A stretch of 64,000 bases of DNA from a virus: positions 1 to 64,000 of the IMG/VR virus record IMGVR_UViG_3300035698_014029. One strand, given 5' to 3'. How positions within the stretch are numbered: position 1 is the first letter of the stretch; each line of letters starts with the position of its first letter. The translations under genes were made by a program, and so were the position numbers. The notes beneath the pieces are model-generated. The model was given only the letters and a program-made list of their open reading frames with translations. It had not been told where the DNA came from and did not search any database. Below, piece by piece: positions 27,503 through 36,667 of the stretch.

Positions 27503-27886
27503 ATGGATATTTCAAAAGATTATATAGAAATGTGCTCAAAAGCACAAGAAATACAGGGGTTAAAAAATAAATACATAAATAAAGACAATAAAGACTTTTT
27601 TTATGTTATAGATAAAGATGGAATATATACTCCATGTATTAAAAGTAAGTTTATATATGTTTCATATGGTAAAATAGTTTGGCTTCCAAGACAGGATCAA
27701 TTACAAGAGATAACAGAACTTACTCCTTTAGGGTGTGTAAGATTATTGCGCCATACAGTAGAAGAAGTAAGAGAAGGAGAATATGATAAATTCATATCTA
27801 TGGAGCGAATATGGTTAGCGATAGTTATGGATTGTATATATGATAAAAAATGGAATCCAGAAATTAAAGAGTGGGAGAAAGAGTAA
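27503..27886 (+). CDS. Small paralogous-family protein, copy 1 (WLPR family)
   Basis: 127 residues. Begins MDISKDYIEMCSKAQEIQ and has WLPRQDQLQE in the middle and MERIWLAIVMDCIYDKKWNP then EIKEWEKE at the end. The same three blocks occur in genes at 28682, 53386 and 53814, so this is a multi-copy phage family of unknown function. The first 47 bases are identical to those at 53386. Stop and next start overlap by 1 base (TAATG). No known catalytic motif. Confidence 0.65.
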   Translation: MDISKDYIEMCSKAQEIQGLKNKYINKDNKDFFYVIDKDGIYTPCIKSKFIYVSYGKIVWLPRQDQLQEITELTPLGCVRLLRHTVEEVREGEYDKFISMERIWLAIVMDCIYDKKWNPEIKEWEKE

Positions 27887-28335
27887 TGAAAATAACAAAT
27901 GTAACAATAGTAGGTGATTTATTACCTGAAGGAATGGAACTTAGTTCTTCTAAAGATATTCAAAATAACGAAGAGATTATAGGATATATAAAAATACCTT
28001 ATCAAAAGAAAATTAAAAAAGATTTTAAGTGGAACGTAAAGGGATATTTTAATAAAAATACTGATATATTTAAAACTGATTATAAAGAATTAATTATAGA
28101 TAATATAATGAGTGAAACAAATTTTCTTTATCAAAAATGGGAGATTATTCCTTTTGGAATTAGAGTGGGTATTTTGAAATTTATTTGTGATGATATTAAA
28201 TATAGTTGGATAGATTCTTTATATCATATAAGACAAGATGATTTGTTAACACATATAAGTATTGAGTTATTAATATCAGGACTTTGTCCTAAATCATTTA
28301 TAAAATCATTTAATAATGACTTTAAATATCATTAA
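27886..28335 (+). CDS. Hypothetical protein, C-terminus shared with 56169
   Basis: 149 residues from ATG 27886 (an in-frame ATG at 27871 would overlap the upstream gene more; the TAATG overlap is the better start). The last 75 residues (KWEIIPFGIRVGILKFICDD, then IKYSWIDSLYHI) align well with the C-terminus of the gene at 56169 (RWDLISFEIKIGLLKLICDG, then LKYSLWFHDLIEI), giving a second small paralogous pair. Function unknown. Confidence 0.6.
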   Translation: MKITNVTIVGDLLPEGMELSSSKDIQNNEEIIGYIKIPYQKKIKKDFKWNVKGYFNKNTDIFKTDYKELIIDNIMSETNFLYQKWEIIPFGIRVGILKFICDDIKYSWIDSLYHIRQDDLLTHISIELLISGLCPKSFIKSFNNDFKYH

Positions 28336-28415
28336 ATAAACTTTGGGATTTTAAAAATAAAGAATATTGGATATGTAAGGACTGTAATGAAAAATTTAAT
28401 TTTAAACCAATTTAA
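28326..28415 (+). pseudogene. Possible remnant of a WLPR-family gene end
   Basis: An open stretch without a start codon reads LWDFKNKEYWICKDCNEKF then NFKPI before TAA. LWDFKNKEYWI resembles the family ending at 53814 (FWNLKNKNWEI), and it lies between two family members. It may be a decayed C-terminus; the stretch is short, so chance cannot be excluded. Confidence 0.25.
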
Positions 28416-28436
28416 AAATAAGACATATTATTAATA

Positions 28437-28664
28437 ATGGACAATATGAAAAAAAATAAATTTGATAAAATTTTAAAATTAGTACCAAAAGAATATAAAT
28501 ATTGGATAAATTTAGAAGATCAAGAAAAATATATAAAAGCAATAAAAAAGATATTTAAAAATAAAAATGATAGAATGATTTTGGATAAATATAAGTATAT
28601 AGGATTTCCACCTATTTGTCCAAATTACAAAGAAATAGCGAAAGATTATGAATTAAATATATAA
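28437..28664 (+). CDS. Small basic hypothetical protein
   Basis: 75 residues, Lys-rich and helical (MKKNKFDKILKLVPKEYKYW), with IGFPPICPNYKEIAKDYEL near the end. A-rich leader. No family recognised. Placed between a possible pseudogene remnant and WLPR-family copy 2. Confidence 0.5.
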   Translation: MDNMKKNKFDKILKLVPKEYKYWINLEDQEKYIKAIKKIFKNKNDRMILDKYKYIGFPPICPNYKEIAKDYELNI

Positions 28665-28681
28665 AAAATTGGATAAATAAA

Positions 28682-29131
28682 ATGGACGTTTCGAAAGAAT
28701 ACATAGAAATGTGCTCAAAAGCACAAGAAGTACAAGAATATAAAAAAGGTTTATTTTGTGAATTATGTTTAGATATTAAACTTTGTGGAAATTTTTTTTG
28801 GGATAGGTATTGGGAAGAAATAATGATGTCAAATTGTGGTTTTTGTAAAAATAATTTAACCTTTACAAGATTTGATAACTTTCATAAAGATATTAAAATT
28901 ACCAATCCTATAGATGTTTTAATTTGGCTTCCAAGAATAGATCAATTAAAAGAAATTTATGGAGAAAATTTTGGAGGAATTCTTAGTAAATTATTATCTC
29001 CTATTCAAGATGACTATGCTTCTTATTATTCAAAATTTGGGTGGAATAATTTTGAACAAATGTTATTAGCTTTTATTATGAAGGAAAAGCATAATAAACA
29101 ATGGAATAGGGAAACAAGAGAATGGGAATAG
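28682..29131 (+). CDS. WLPR-family protein, copy 2
   Basis: 149 residues starting MDVSKEYIEMCSKAQEVQ, with IWLPRIDQLKEIYG in the middle and FEQMLLAFIMKEKHNKQWNR then ETREWE at the end. The middle carries an insertion with Cys residues (FCELCLDIKLCGN and NCGFCKNN) that could bind a metal, absent from the other copies. The bases encoding IEMCSKAQE are identical to copies 1 and 3 although the preceding codons have changed at silent positions. Function unknown. Confidence 0.6.
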   Translation: MDVSKEYIEMCSKAQEVQEYKKGLFCELCLDIKLCGNFFWDRYWEEIMMSNCGFCKNNLTFTRFDNFHKDIKITNPIDVLIWLPRIDQLKEIYGENFGGILSKLLSPIQDDYASYYSKFGWNNFEQMLLAFIMKEKHNKQWNRETREWE

Positions 29132-29159
29132 TTTAATAAAGGAGATATAAAAATTAATT

Positions 29160-30137
29160 ATGTCAAAAGGAAGAGGAATAGCAAAAGATCCCCCTTATAA
29201 TAGCAGGATTGCTATGAATACAGGATATATAATCATACCATCTAATGTGGACAGAGATGATTATGTTGAAAATTGTTTTCGAAGAGAGAAAGTAAGTATT
29301 CTTGTTGAAGATGGAGGAGGAGTTGTAAATGATTGTTATATAACAAGACAAGTATTAAATGATATTGAATTCCCATCTAAGTCTGTTGCAGATAAACTTA
29401 ATGAAACAGCAACAGAAACAGATTCATTTTTAGGGAGTGCGGTATGTTTTATAAGTGAACCATATCATGATCAACCTATTATATTTGGAACGGTATCTAA
29501 AATAGATGAAAGTGGATTATTAACAGAAGGACGATTTAAATTATTTAAGTTTAAAGATGGTAAATTTGTAAGTGTACAAGGAGATGCTAAATCAGGAACG
29601 ATAAGTATAGATGTTTCGGGTGGAGATGATGATGGTAGTTTAAACATTAATGTTCGAAACAATAATGAAACTGCTAAATTAAATGTTAATGTTAGAGGAG
29701 ATTTTAATACATTTGTAAAAGGAAATGAAGTTAAAAAGGTTCAAGGAAATGTTACTAATACTATAATTAAAAATAAAACTCAAACTATTAATGGTAATGA
29801 AATCCAAAATATAGAAGGTAATAAAGATATAAATGTAAAAGGAGATATTAATCAAAAGCCAGAAGGTGTATTTAATATTGGAGAAGGAAAAGAACCGATA
29901 TTATTAGGAGATTCTACAGAAGAAGTTTTAACAGATGTACAAAGTGTTTTAAATAGTATAAATACTGATTTAATTACTTTTACAGCAACTCAAGTAATTG
30001 CATCTGTAGGAGTATTAGCTCCGTTGGCAGCTGGATTTACCACTTTAGGTGTAAATTTAGGAACATTAACAACAACTATAGCAGGATTAATAACTAAAAT
30101 TGGTCAGATTAAATCAACAAAATCGTTCACAGATTAA
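29160..30137 (+). CDS. Baseplate spike protein (beta-helix)
   Basis: 325 residues. An N-terminal OB-like part (residues about 40-115, with EDGGGVVNDCYITRQVLNDI and SAVCFISEPYHDQPIIFGTV) is followed by a repetitive beta-helix-like stretch (GNEVKKVQGNVTNTIIKNKT, QTINGNEIQNIEGNKDINVK), the layout of gpV/gp5-type central spikes. The C-terminus is hydrophobic and Gly/Ala/Thr rich (TATQVIASVGVLAPLAAGFT), which is unusual for a spike and may be an inserted extra helix pair. Would sit at the tip of the baseplate and pierce the outer membrane. Confidence 0.7.
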   Translation: MSKGRGIAKDPPYNSRIAMNTGYIIIPSNVDRDDYVENCFRREKVSILVEDGGGVVNDCYITRQVLNDIEFPSKSVADKLNETATETDSFLGSAVCFISEPYHDQPIIFGTVSKIDESGLLTEGRFKLFKFKDGKFVSVQGDAKSGTISIDVSGGDDDGSLNINVRNNNETAKLNVNVRGDFNTFVKGNEVKKVQGNVTNTIIKNKTQTINGNEIQNIEGNKDINVKGDINQKPEGVFNIGEGKEPILLGDSTEEVLTDVQSVLNSINTDLITFTATQVIASVGVLAPLAAGFTTLGVNLGTLTTTIAGLITKIGQIKSTKSFTD

Positions 30138-30170
30138 AATAAAATCGTTATATTTATAAAAAAATAGGAA

Positions 30171-30938
30171 ATGGCAGATTTTAAAGACCTTCAAAAACAA
30201 ATTCATGGACAGCTAGTAAGTTTTGGCAAAGAAGGATTAAATGCTCTTTTCCCAAGAGATTTTGAACTTTATTTGATATCTTTAGAATTAGTTGATTCTG
30301 CCGGAGATACTATTGATTTTTTTACATTTCCAATAACTCCTAAGTCTTTTAATAAATCTGAAATCGAAAGAACAACAATAAGAAAAACATTAAGAGCTAC
30401 AACTGTTATCCAATCAGATAGCTTTGTCCCACAAGATTTATCTATATCAGGTAATTTTGGAAGAAATATGAAATTTTTATTACCAAATATATTTGGGATT
30501 CCTTCTAGCAAAGCATTGAATTTTTCTATTAAATCTGGAGTATATGGGTCTGAAGATGTAAATTCATTGATACCTACAAAAGTTCCAACATTTAATCCTT
30601 TAGCAAAAACAGGGTATGGATGTATTAAAATATTGCAATCTATAATAAGCAAAGCTAAATCTCATGATAATGGGAAACCATTTAAATTATATTTTTATAA
30701 TCCAGCATTAGGTGAAAGTTATTTAGTAGTACCAACTAAAAACCCATTAACTATAAATCAAACAGAACAAGAAAATATGATTTGGAGTTATAATTTAAAT
30801 CTTAAAATAATTGCTGATTTATCTAAAATAAGAATAGATAAAAATTCTGTAAAGAATAATCTTAGAATAATAGGTTCTGGAGTTATTCAACAAGACGTAA
30901 GTACGTTAGCTAATAAAGTAAGTAAATTTATACAATAA
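30171..30938 (+). CDS. Baseplate protein (hub-associated)
   Basis: 255 residues. Segments DFELYLISLELVDSAGDTID then FFTFPITPKSFNKSEIERTT are typical of a Bacteroidota phage baseplate protein family I have seen annotated as DUF6046, with a beta N-terminus and helical tail. It lies between spike and the next baseplate gene and shares a 1-base overlap with the latter. Putative role: hub ring or LysM-type hub component. Confidence 0.55.
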   Translation: MADFKDLQKQIHGQLVSFGKEGLNALFPRDFELYLISLELVDSAGDTIDFFTFPITPKSFNKSEIERTTIRKTLRATTVIQSDSFVPQDLSISGNFGRNMKFLLPNIFGIPSSKALNFSIKSGVYGSEDVNSLIPTKVPTFNPLAKTGYGCIKILQSIISKAKSHDNGKPFKLYFYNPALGESYLVVPTKNPLTINQTEQENMIWSYNLNLKIIADLSKIRIDKNSVKNNLRIIGSGVIQQDVSTLANKVSKFIQ

Positions 30939-31852
30939 TGAATTCAGTTGAAGAATTTTTTAACATAACAGGGTATAGTATATCTAATTATTTTAGTGAA
31001 TTTAAGAATTTTGTAAACACTTATTATGATAATATAATAGATTATTATAATGGCAATGCAGATATAAATAAAGATGCCTTTAAAATATTAAATGATTTAA
31101 TAGATAAATCGTCAATTGTTTCTGATTTATTTTCTATAAATAAAGATAATTTATCAATAGATACAGGTTTTTGGGATTTATTAGAAACATTCGAAGATAC
31201 TTTTATAAAATTACAAACAATACAAAATACTCCTGCTTGGAATAGAAGTAGTTTTAGTAATGATTATAGTAATAAATTAGATATTGATTATTCTTTAGGA
31301 CAGCATGAGACTTTAGAAAAGGCAGCTAGAGAGCTTGGATATAGAGATTCAGATAATGATTATATTGAACTTGCATTAAGAAACAAATTAACTGAAGAAG
31401 ATTATGATGAAGAAGGAGGGGTTGTATTAAGAGTTTCTTTTGAAAATACTACAAATGTAAATATATTAACAACTATAGATATATTTACAGGTATAAATGC
31501 AATGGGTAAAGATTATCCTGTAAAATTTGAAATAAATGAAACTGACGAAGATTTTACAATATTAGAACCATTACCAACATCAGAACAAACAAGTGAAGTT
31601 TTATTAGGATTAACAAAAGGATCAATACCAGAAAGACCTACAGATGGAATAAGTAATTTTATAGGTCAAAATAAAAACTTTACAAAATTCCCTATACTGT
31701 TTAGACAGTTATCGGAAGTTTTTAAAGATGATGATACTTATAAAGGAATTGAATTGATAAATATAGAATATGAACAAGATGCAATTAGAGTAGATGTTCG
31801 AATTCTAACAAAAATAAACGATATTAATTATGAAAAAACATTAGTAATGTAA
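30938..31852 (+). CDS. Baseplate wedge-like protein
   Basis: 304 residues. Acidic, with a helical N-terminus and a C-terminal beta domain ending (FPILFRQLSEVFKDDDTYKG, then IELINIEYEQDAIRVDVRIL) that reads like the small baseplate component near gpJ in contractile systems (gp25-like or DUF2634-like). Coupled to both neighbours by 1-base overlaps. Assignment depends mainly on gene order. Confidence 0.5.
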   Translation: MNSVEEFFNITGYSISNYFSEFKNFVNTYYDNIIDYYNGNADINKDAFKILNDLIDKSSIVSDLFSINKDNLSIDTGFWDLLETFEDTFIKLQTIQNTPAWNRSSFSNDYSNKLDIDYSLGQHETLEKAARELGYRDSDNDYIELALRNKLTEEDYDEEGGVVLRVSFENTTNVNILTTIDIFTGINAMGKDYPVKFEINETDEDFTILEPLPTSEQTSEVLLGLTKGSIPERPTDGISNFIGQNKNFTKFPILFRQLSEVFKDDDTYKGIELINIEYEQDAIRVDVRILTKINDINYEKTLVM

Positions 31853-33039
31853 TGGCTATCAAAGATAAATTAACAACAAGACTTCTTACTACTCAACAAA
31901 TAAAGCAAATTTATTTTGAAATATTAAGAAACAATACTGATAAAATAACAAAGTTTACTAATAAATCGGTAAACAATGCTCATGGTTATGGAGTATCTAA
32001 GTTATTTCAAAGAGGTATGAAGGACGTAGCTGTACAAGAATCAATTATATTTCCAGATACAGCAACAGGAAGTGATTTAGATGCAGCAGCAGATTTATTT
32101 GGTGTTTCAGATAGATTGGCCACTATAGGAAGCTCAACCTTTGTACAAATAAAAGCAACAGTAGCTACTCAATATATACAAGGTGTTAATATATTTAAAT
32201 CAACAAATGGTATTGAATTTGACATTGTAGGAATTCATACTGCAGATGCTAATGGATTTGCATATATACCTGTAAGATCAATTGGAACAGGTGAAAATAC
32301 AAATGTAGAAGCTGGAACAATTACAACAATCACTCCTAAACCTACTGGACATTCTGCTTGTACAAATGAATATATGGCTGTTGGAGGAAGAGATGCAGAA
32401 GATGGTGAAACATTTAGATTAAGAATTAAAAATCATCCTAATTTAATAGCTAAAGAAACCTTACAATATATTTTAGAAGTAATTAAAGAATTTAATACTG
32501 ATGTTTTAAGAATATTTAATTTAGGTTTAGATGATGATTCAAAATTAAATATAGGGTTAGCTACTGTAAATGGTGCAGAATTAACAGATTCAGAATTATC
32601 TGAATTAGAAGAAAATATTAAAGATTTTTTAGCTTTGTGTGATGTAAGCTCTTTTGGTAATATATTAAGTTTTAAACTTATTAATATTACATTTCATGAA
32701 GTTGGGAGTACAGCTGGAGTTGATTTTAGAGTTGATATTATTAGTAGTTATGATGTAGAAGATGTTCGAAAGAACATTCAAATAGCTATGACTAAATATC
32801 TTGATTTTAGATTTTGGGATGTAAATGATAAAGTAGAATGGGATAATTTATTAAGCATAGTAAAAAGAACACAAGGAGTTAGATATGTTCCTGATGAATA
32901 TTTTTTACCTGCTGTTGATGAAAGTATAACAAGAGGCCAATTACCAAGAATTGTAAGTTTTAAAATGAGAGATTTAGATGGTACTCTTTTATTTGATAAT
33001 TCAAGTACTACGCTTTCGGTATATTATACAAATGATTAA
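31852..33039 (+). CDS. Baseplate J-like protein
   Basis: 395 residues. Typical gpJ/gp47 features: FPDTATGSDLDAAADLFGVS near residue 65-85, FDIVGIHTADANGFAYIPV and RSIGTGENTNVEAGTITTI (about 120-160), GGRDAEDGETFRLRIKNHP (about 180-200). Baseplate J proteins form wedges that lead to fibres. It follows two baseplate genes and precedes fibres, as in other myoviruses. Confidence 0.78.
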   Translation: MAIKDKLTTRLLTTQQIKQIYFEILRNNTDKITKFTNKSVNNAHGYGVSKLFQRGMKDVAVQESIIFPDTATGSDLDAAADLFGVSDRLATIGSSTFVQIKATVATQYIQGVNIFKSTNGIEFDIVGIHTADANGFAYIPVRSIGTGENTNVEAGTITTITPKPTGHSACTNEYMAVGGRDAEDGETFRLRIKNHPNLIAKETLQYILEVIKEFNTDVLRIFNLGLDDDSKLNIGLATVNGAELTDSELSELEENIKDFLALCDVSSFGNILSFKLINITFHEVGSTAGVDFRVDIISSYDVEDVRKNIQIAMTKYLDFRFWDVNDKVEWDNLLSIVKRTQGVRYVPDEYFLPAVDESITRGQLPRIVSFKMRDLDGTLLFDNSSTTLSVYYTND

Positions 33040-33044
33040 ATAAT

Positions 33045-33698
33045 ATGGGAATAGATAGATTTAATAATGAATTTTTTAAAGATTTTTTTGAATATAATGA
33101 TTCAGGATTAGCTAAAATTGCTAATAATTTATATGAAAAAATAAAAGGAAATGGAATACTCCCTAGATATGTTGAAAGAGAACAAGAAATTAGTAGAATT
33201 AATGTAAATGCTATTTTAACTGTTTTTGATGATTGGTTTTTACCTTCTTTAGATGAATTACAAGCAATGTATAATAACTTAAAGGTGTCTGGAGTAGGTG
33301 ATTTTAATCAAGCAGCATATTGGTCAAGTTCTGAAGAAAATAGTGCTAGTACGAAAAACACATCTTTTACGACAGGAGCTTCGTCAAACACTCCAAAATC
33401 TGCATCGTTAGGAGTTCGTGCTTGTCGATCATTTACAGCAACAGCAGGAGCTTATTCTTTACGAGATGTTGGACAAGCAGGAGGATTAATATTTTATATC
33501 GATGGTACAACATTTTATGAAGCAGCACCAACAGATCAGTCATCAAGTGTAGCATGGAGTGATATAATAGATGCTGCAATAGGTACAACAGGAACAGTTA
33601 TTGGAACTGGACAAGCAAATACAACAGCTATATTGGCTCAGTCAGCAACAGCACCAGCAGCTAAATTATGTAATGATTTAAGTATTACAATTGAATAA
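33045..33698 (+). CDS. Baseplate protein with DUF1566/FGE-like lectin domain
   Basis: 217 residues. N-terminal about 50 residues (FFKDFFEYNDSGLAKIANNL) probably anchor to the baseplate. Residues about 60-130 (DWFLPSLDELQAMYNNLKVS, AAYWSSSEENSAS, GVRACRSF) match the DUF1566/Lcl-type C-type-lectin-like fold, and about 140-175 (GQAGGLIFYIDGTTFYEAA then P) repeats the usual second half. Such folds bind ligands on phage surfaces. No reverse transcriptase or template repeat is seen nearby, so a diversity-generating element is not supported. Confidence 0.65.
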   Translation: MGIDRFNNEFFKDFFEYNDSGLAKIANNLYEKIKGNGILPRYVEREQEISRINVNAILTVFDDWFLPSLDELQAMYNNLKVSGVGDFNQAAYWSSSEENSASTKNTSFTTGASSNTPKSASLGVRACRSFTATAGAYSLRDVGQAGGLIFYIDGTTFYEAAPTDQSSSVAWSDIIDAAIGTTGTVIGTGQANTTAILAQSATAPAAKLCNDLSITIE

Positions 33699-33715
33699 TA
33701 TAAAAAATAAATATT

Positions 33716-36655
33716 GTGACAGTAATTAGTTTAACAGATGATTTAAAATTTACTTTTGGTAAATGTATAGATAATGTAGGATTGTTATCTTTATTAGAAT
33801 TAGCGAATATAGGGAAGGTTCATGATATTACTATAGAGTTTGTACATCATACTTTAGCAAATGATTTAAACGCTACTATATTAACAAATATCGGCATAAT
33901 AACTACTACTACTGGAACTGTTTCGTCTTTAAGTTATACAGATGGAACTTCAACTGTAACTTGGGGAACAAATCCATTACCAGTAGATACAGATTTACAT
34001 ACTATAAAATTTATAAGAAATCATATTAATGTTTCATTATATATCGACACAGTATTAATTTCAACACTTGTATTAACAACTAATGAAGATTTTATAATTA
34101 CAACACTTGTAAGTAGTGGGCAATATGGCAGAGCAGGGAATATTAAAATTACTAATACTCAGGATGTTATTTTACATTGGTGGAAATGTAATACAATTAT
34201 AGATAATGAGTTATATGATGAAGGGTTAAATGATGAAGATTTTTATACATATTGGTATTCAGTAGCTTATTTATTTGCTATTTTAATAAAATATGATCAA
34301 GAGTTATTAAATATTACAGATAACGTAGAACAGTTAAGAAAATTTATTGAAACAAAAGGAATATATATTAGTTCAGATATTTCTACTGCTGATTTAACAT
34401 ATATATATGAAAATTGGATAACTGAATTTGAGAAAAGAGGAACAGCTCAAATGTATTTACCTAAACAAGAAACAGTTCTAGGGAGATGTATCCAAACATA
34501 TTATGACACAGGAAATCAATTCCAAGATATATCTTTTTATGACGGAACTACAGCTTATAATTTAGGTAAAAGTTTAGAATTTGAATTTAAATGGAAACCT
34601 GATGATCATTTTTCAGGAACAGTTATTTTATTAGGGAAATTTCAAATAACTAATACTTCGGGGAGTCTTTATGAATTTACATATTTTAGTGATGTTACTG
34701 CTAGATGGTCTGATATAACTATATCTCAATATGATGTTACTTTTATTAAATTTATTCGTATTGGAGCTCAAATATGGTTACTTGTAGATAATGTAAATCA
34801 AGGAGAAAAGAGTTATGCTGCTAATGCAGATCATGGAATAGGATTTGGATCAGTTCCTATTGAAATTTTAACAGGTAGAATAGGGAGAATGTCTAATTTA
34901 AAGGTAAAATATGGAACAGATTCTTTAAACTGGACAATGACAGAAGTAGATGGAGTTAATTGTTTAGAAATAACCAAAGACCCTGTTAATGATTTAAAAA
35001 TAAATTCAACAATTGATTCAGATGTTGCTTCAAATATATTAGAAAATATAAGAATTACAGATGATGATTTTGACAATATAGTAACTACACCGATAGATGG
35101 CGAAATACTTAGATTATTAGGTTATAGTTCTAGTGATGAATTTATAATAGGTCAAATAAGAAATCCAGAATTAGGATGGTATTTAGGAGTATCTTCTCCA
35201 GATTCTCATCAAACATTCCCTATTATAAATTTAAATAAATCTTATGATAGACAACCGAATATAGAAAATGTATTTAGATATCCAGAGATTCCAGACTCTT
35301 TAGAAAGAGTAGTGTTTGATAGTAAGACTTGTTTTAAAGTAGATGTAACAGGAAGTATAACTACAAATGTTTATAATGTAGATATGGATACTCTTTCTTT
35401 ACAGGCTGATGTTAATTTTACTTATCTTTCTGCTATTGAGGATGATGCTGCTTATGATTTTTTTAGACAATTAGATTTAGGGGTAAGTTATGAAATAGTG
35501 TTTGAAATTCTTATACCAAATACTTCTACAAGTTCTATATTTTTAGCAGATAGTGGTTATGCAGTTAATGGAATAAGAATTGAAACAAGAGCAAATGCTG
35601 TAAGTAATCTTTTATATGATGTAGAATATATGGGAGCTGTTTTTACATCAGTTGGGAATACAGCTACAGTTGAAACATTAAAACTTGTTAGAGCTGCAGG
35701 ATTTGTTGAATTATTTATCAATAATATTTCTCAAGGGTCTGTAGCTGTTTCAAGTAGTGTTTTAGCTCATACAATTGATATTTTTGCTCAAAATGATGGA
35801 GATGGTACTAGATATAGTAATGTTAAAATTATTCAAAGTACTGTATTAACTCATTGGTGGAAATGTAATGAAGTAGTCTCAACTATAACAAGTGCAGTAC
35901 CTACATTTTCAAATGTGTTATTAGATTTAGGTTATCATGGAACAAATGTTTCTGGACAAAATGGAATACATTCAGATTATATAGCATTATATGATTATAC
36001 TAATCCTGATATTTATATTCCAGTTGATGTAGATCTTAGTTATGAGATATCGTTTATGTTATATTTTGCAAATGAAGCAAATGTTGAACCTTATTTTATA
36101 GATTTTGGAATAACTGGGTTTGATGCAAGTTTTAACAAAATACCAGATGCTTTTATAGGAGTAGAATCAGGGATAAGCTCTAATAATTCATTTATGAAAT
36201 ATATTCCTGAGTATGGATTTTTAGATGATGGATTAAATGCAGTTACAAGTAAATTTCATGATATACGTCCAGAATTTCAAGCTGGAGTAAAAGGAAAATG
36301 GTTATTTATTAGAGGAATTATTTATGGATCAGATGTTACAGCAATAAATAGAGAAGAAAGATTAAATTTAGGATTTGGAGAAAATTTAGAATTTGATGTG
36401 GCATCAACTTATATAGTCCCTAATATTAATATATTATCAACTAGTGAAGTAGTTTCAGGTAGTAACTTGTTTTATATACATAATATCAATGTTAGACCAT
36501 TAAAATTACCTATAGGAAAAGGGTATATAGATACAAGAAATGTATTTATAAATTATTTAAAAAACAATGATCGTTTCTCAGAAACAGAAATAAATAGTAT
36601 ATTTGGGGATGATTTATTCCCATACAATTCGTTTATAAAAAATAAATATATATAA
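33716..36655 (+). CDS. Large fibre/baseplate protein with four LamG-like modules
   Basis: 979 residues, starting at GTG. Four beta modules of LamG/jelly-roll type can be followed: about 30-160 (ending VILHWWKCN), about 280-420 (GKSLEFEFKWKPDDHFSGTV), about 585-720 (ending TVLTHWWKCN) and about 780-930 (SYEISFMLYFANEANVEPYF). LHWWKCN/THWWKCN closes modules 1 and 3, which argues for duplication. A helical part (about 165-270, with DNVEQLRKFIETKGIYISSD) probably joins to the baseplate. Likely the main host-binding arm; inference. Confidence 0.6.
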   Translation: MTVISLTDDLKFTFGKCIDNVGLLSLLELANIGKVHDITIEFVHHTLANDLNATILTNIGIITTTTGTVSSLSYTDGTSTVTWGTNPLPVDTDLHTIKFIRNHINVSLYIDTVLISTLVLTTNEDFIITTLVSSGQYGRAGNIKITNTQDVILHWWKCNTIIDNELYDEGLNDEDFYTYWYSVAYLFAILIKYDQELLNITDNVEQLRKFIETKGIYISSDISTADLTYIYENWITEFEKRGTAQMYLPKQETVLGRCIQTYYDTGNQFQDISFYDGTTAYNLGKSLEFEFKWKPDDHFSGTVILLGKFQITNTSGSLYEFTYFSDVTARWSDITISQYDVTFIKFIRIGAQIWLLVDNVNQGEKSYAANADHGIGFGSVPIEILTGRIGRMSNLKVKYGTDSLNWTMTEVDGVNCLEITKDPVNDLKINSTIDSDVASNILENIRITDDDFDNIVTTPIDGEILRLLGYSSSDEFIIGQIRNPELGWYLGVSSPDSHQTFPIINLNKSYDRQPNIENVFRYPEIPDSLERVVFDSKTCFKVDVTGSITTNVYNVDMDTLSLQADVNFTYLSAIEDDAAYDFFRQLDLGVSYEIVFEILIPNTSTSSIFLADSGYAVNGIRIETRANAVSNLLYDVEYMGAVFTSVGNTATVETLKLVRAAGFVELFINNISQGSVAVSSSVLAHTIDIFAQNDGDGTRYSNVKIIQSTVLTHWWKCNEVVSTITSAVPTFSNVLLDLGYHGTNVSGQNGIHSDYIALYDYTNPDIYIPVDVDLSYEISFMLYFANEANVEPYFIDFGITGFDASFNKIPDAFIGVESGISSNNSFMKYIPEYGFLDDGLNAVTSKFHDIRPEFQAGVKGKWLFIRGIIYGSDVTAINREERLNLGFGENLEFDVASTYIVPNINILSTSEVVSGSNLFYIHNINVRPLKLPIGKGYIDTRNVFINYLKNNDRFSETEINSIFGDDLFPYNSFIKNKYI

Positions 36656-36667
36656 AAATATAAAATT

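Noticed and set aside
33045-33698. Diversity-generating retroelement variable protein
   Set aside because: The fold is right, but no reverse transcriptase, template repeat or accessory gene was seen anywhere in the window.
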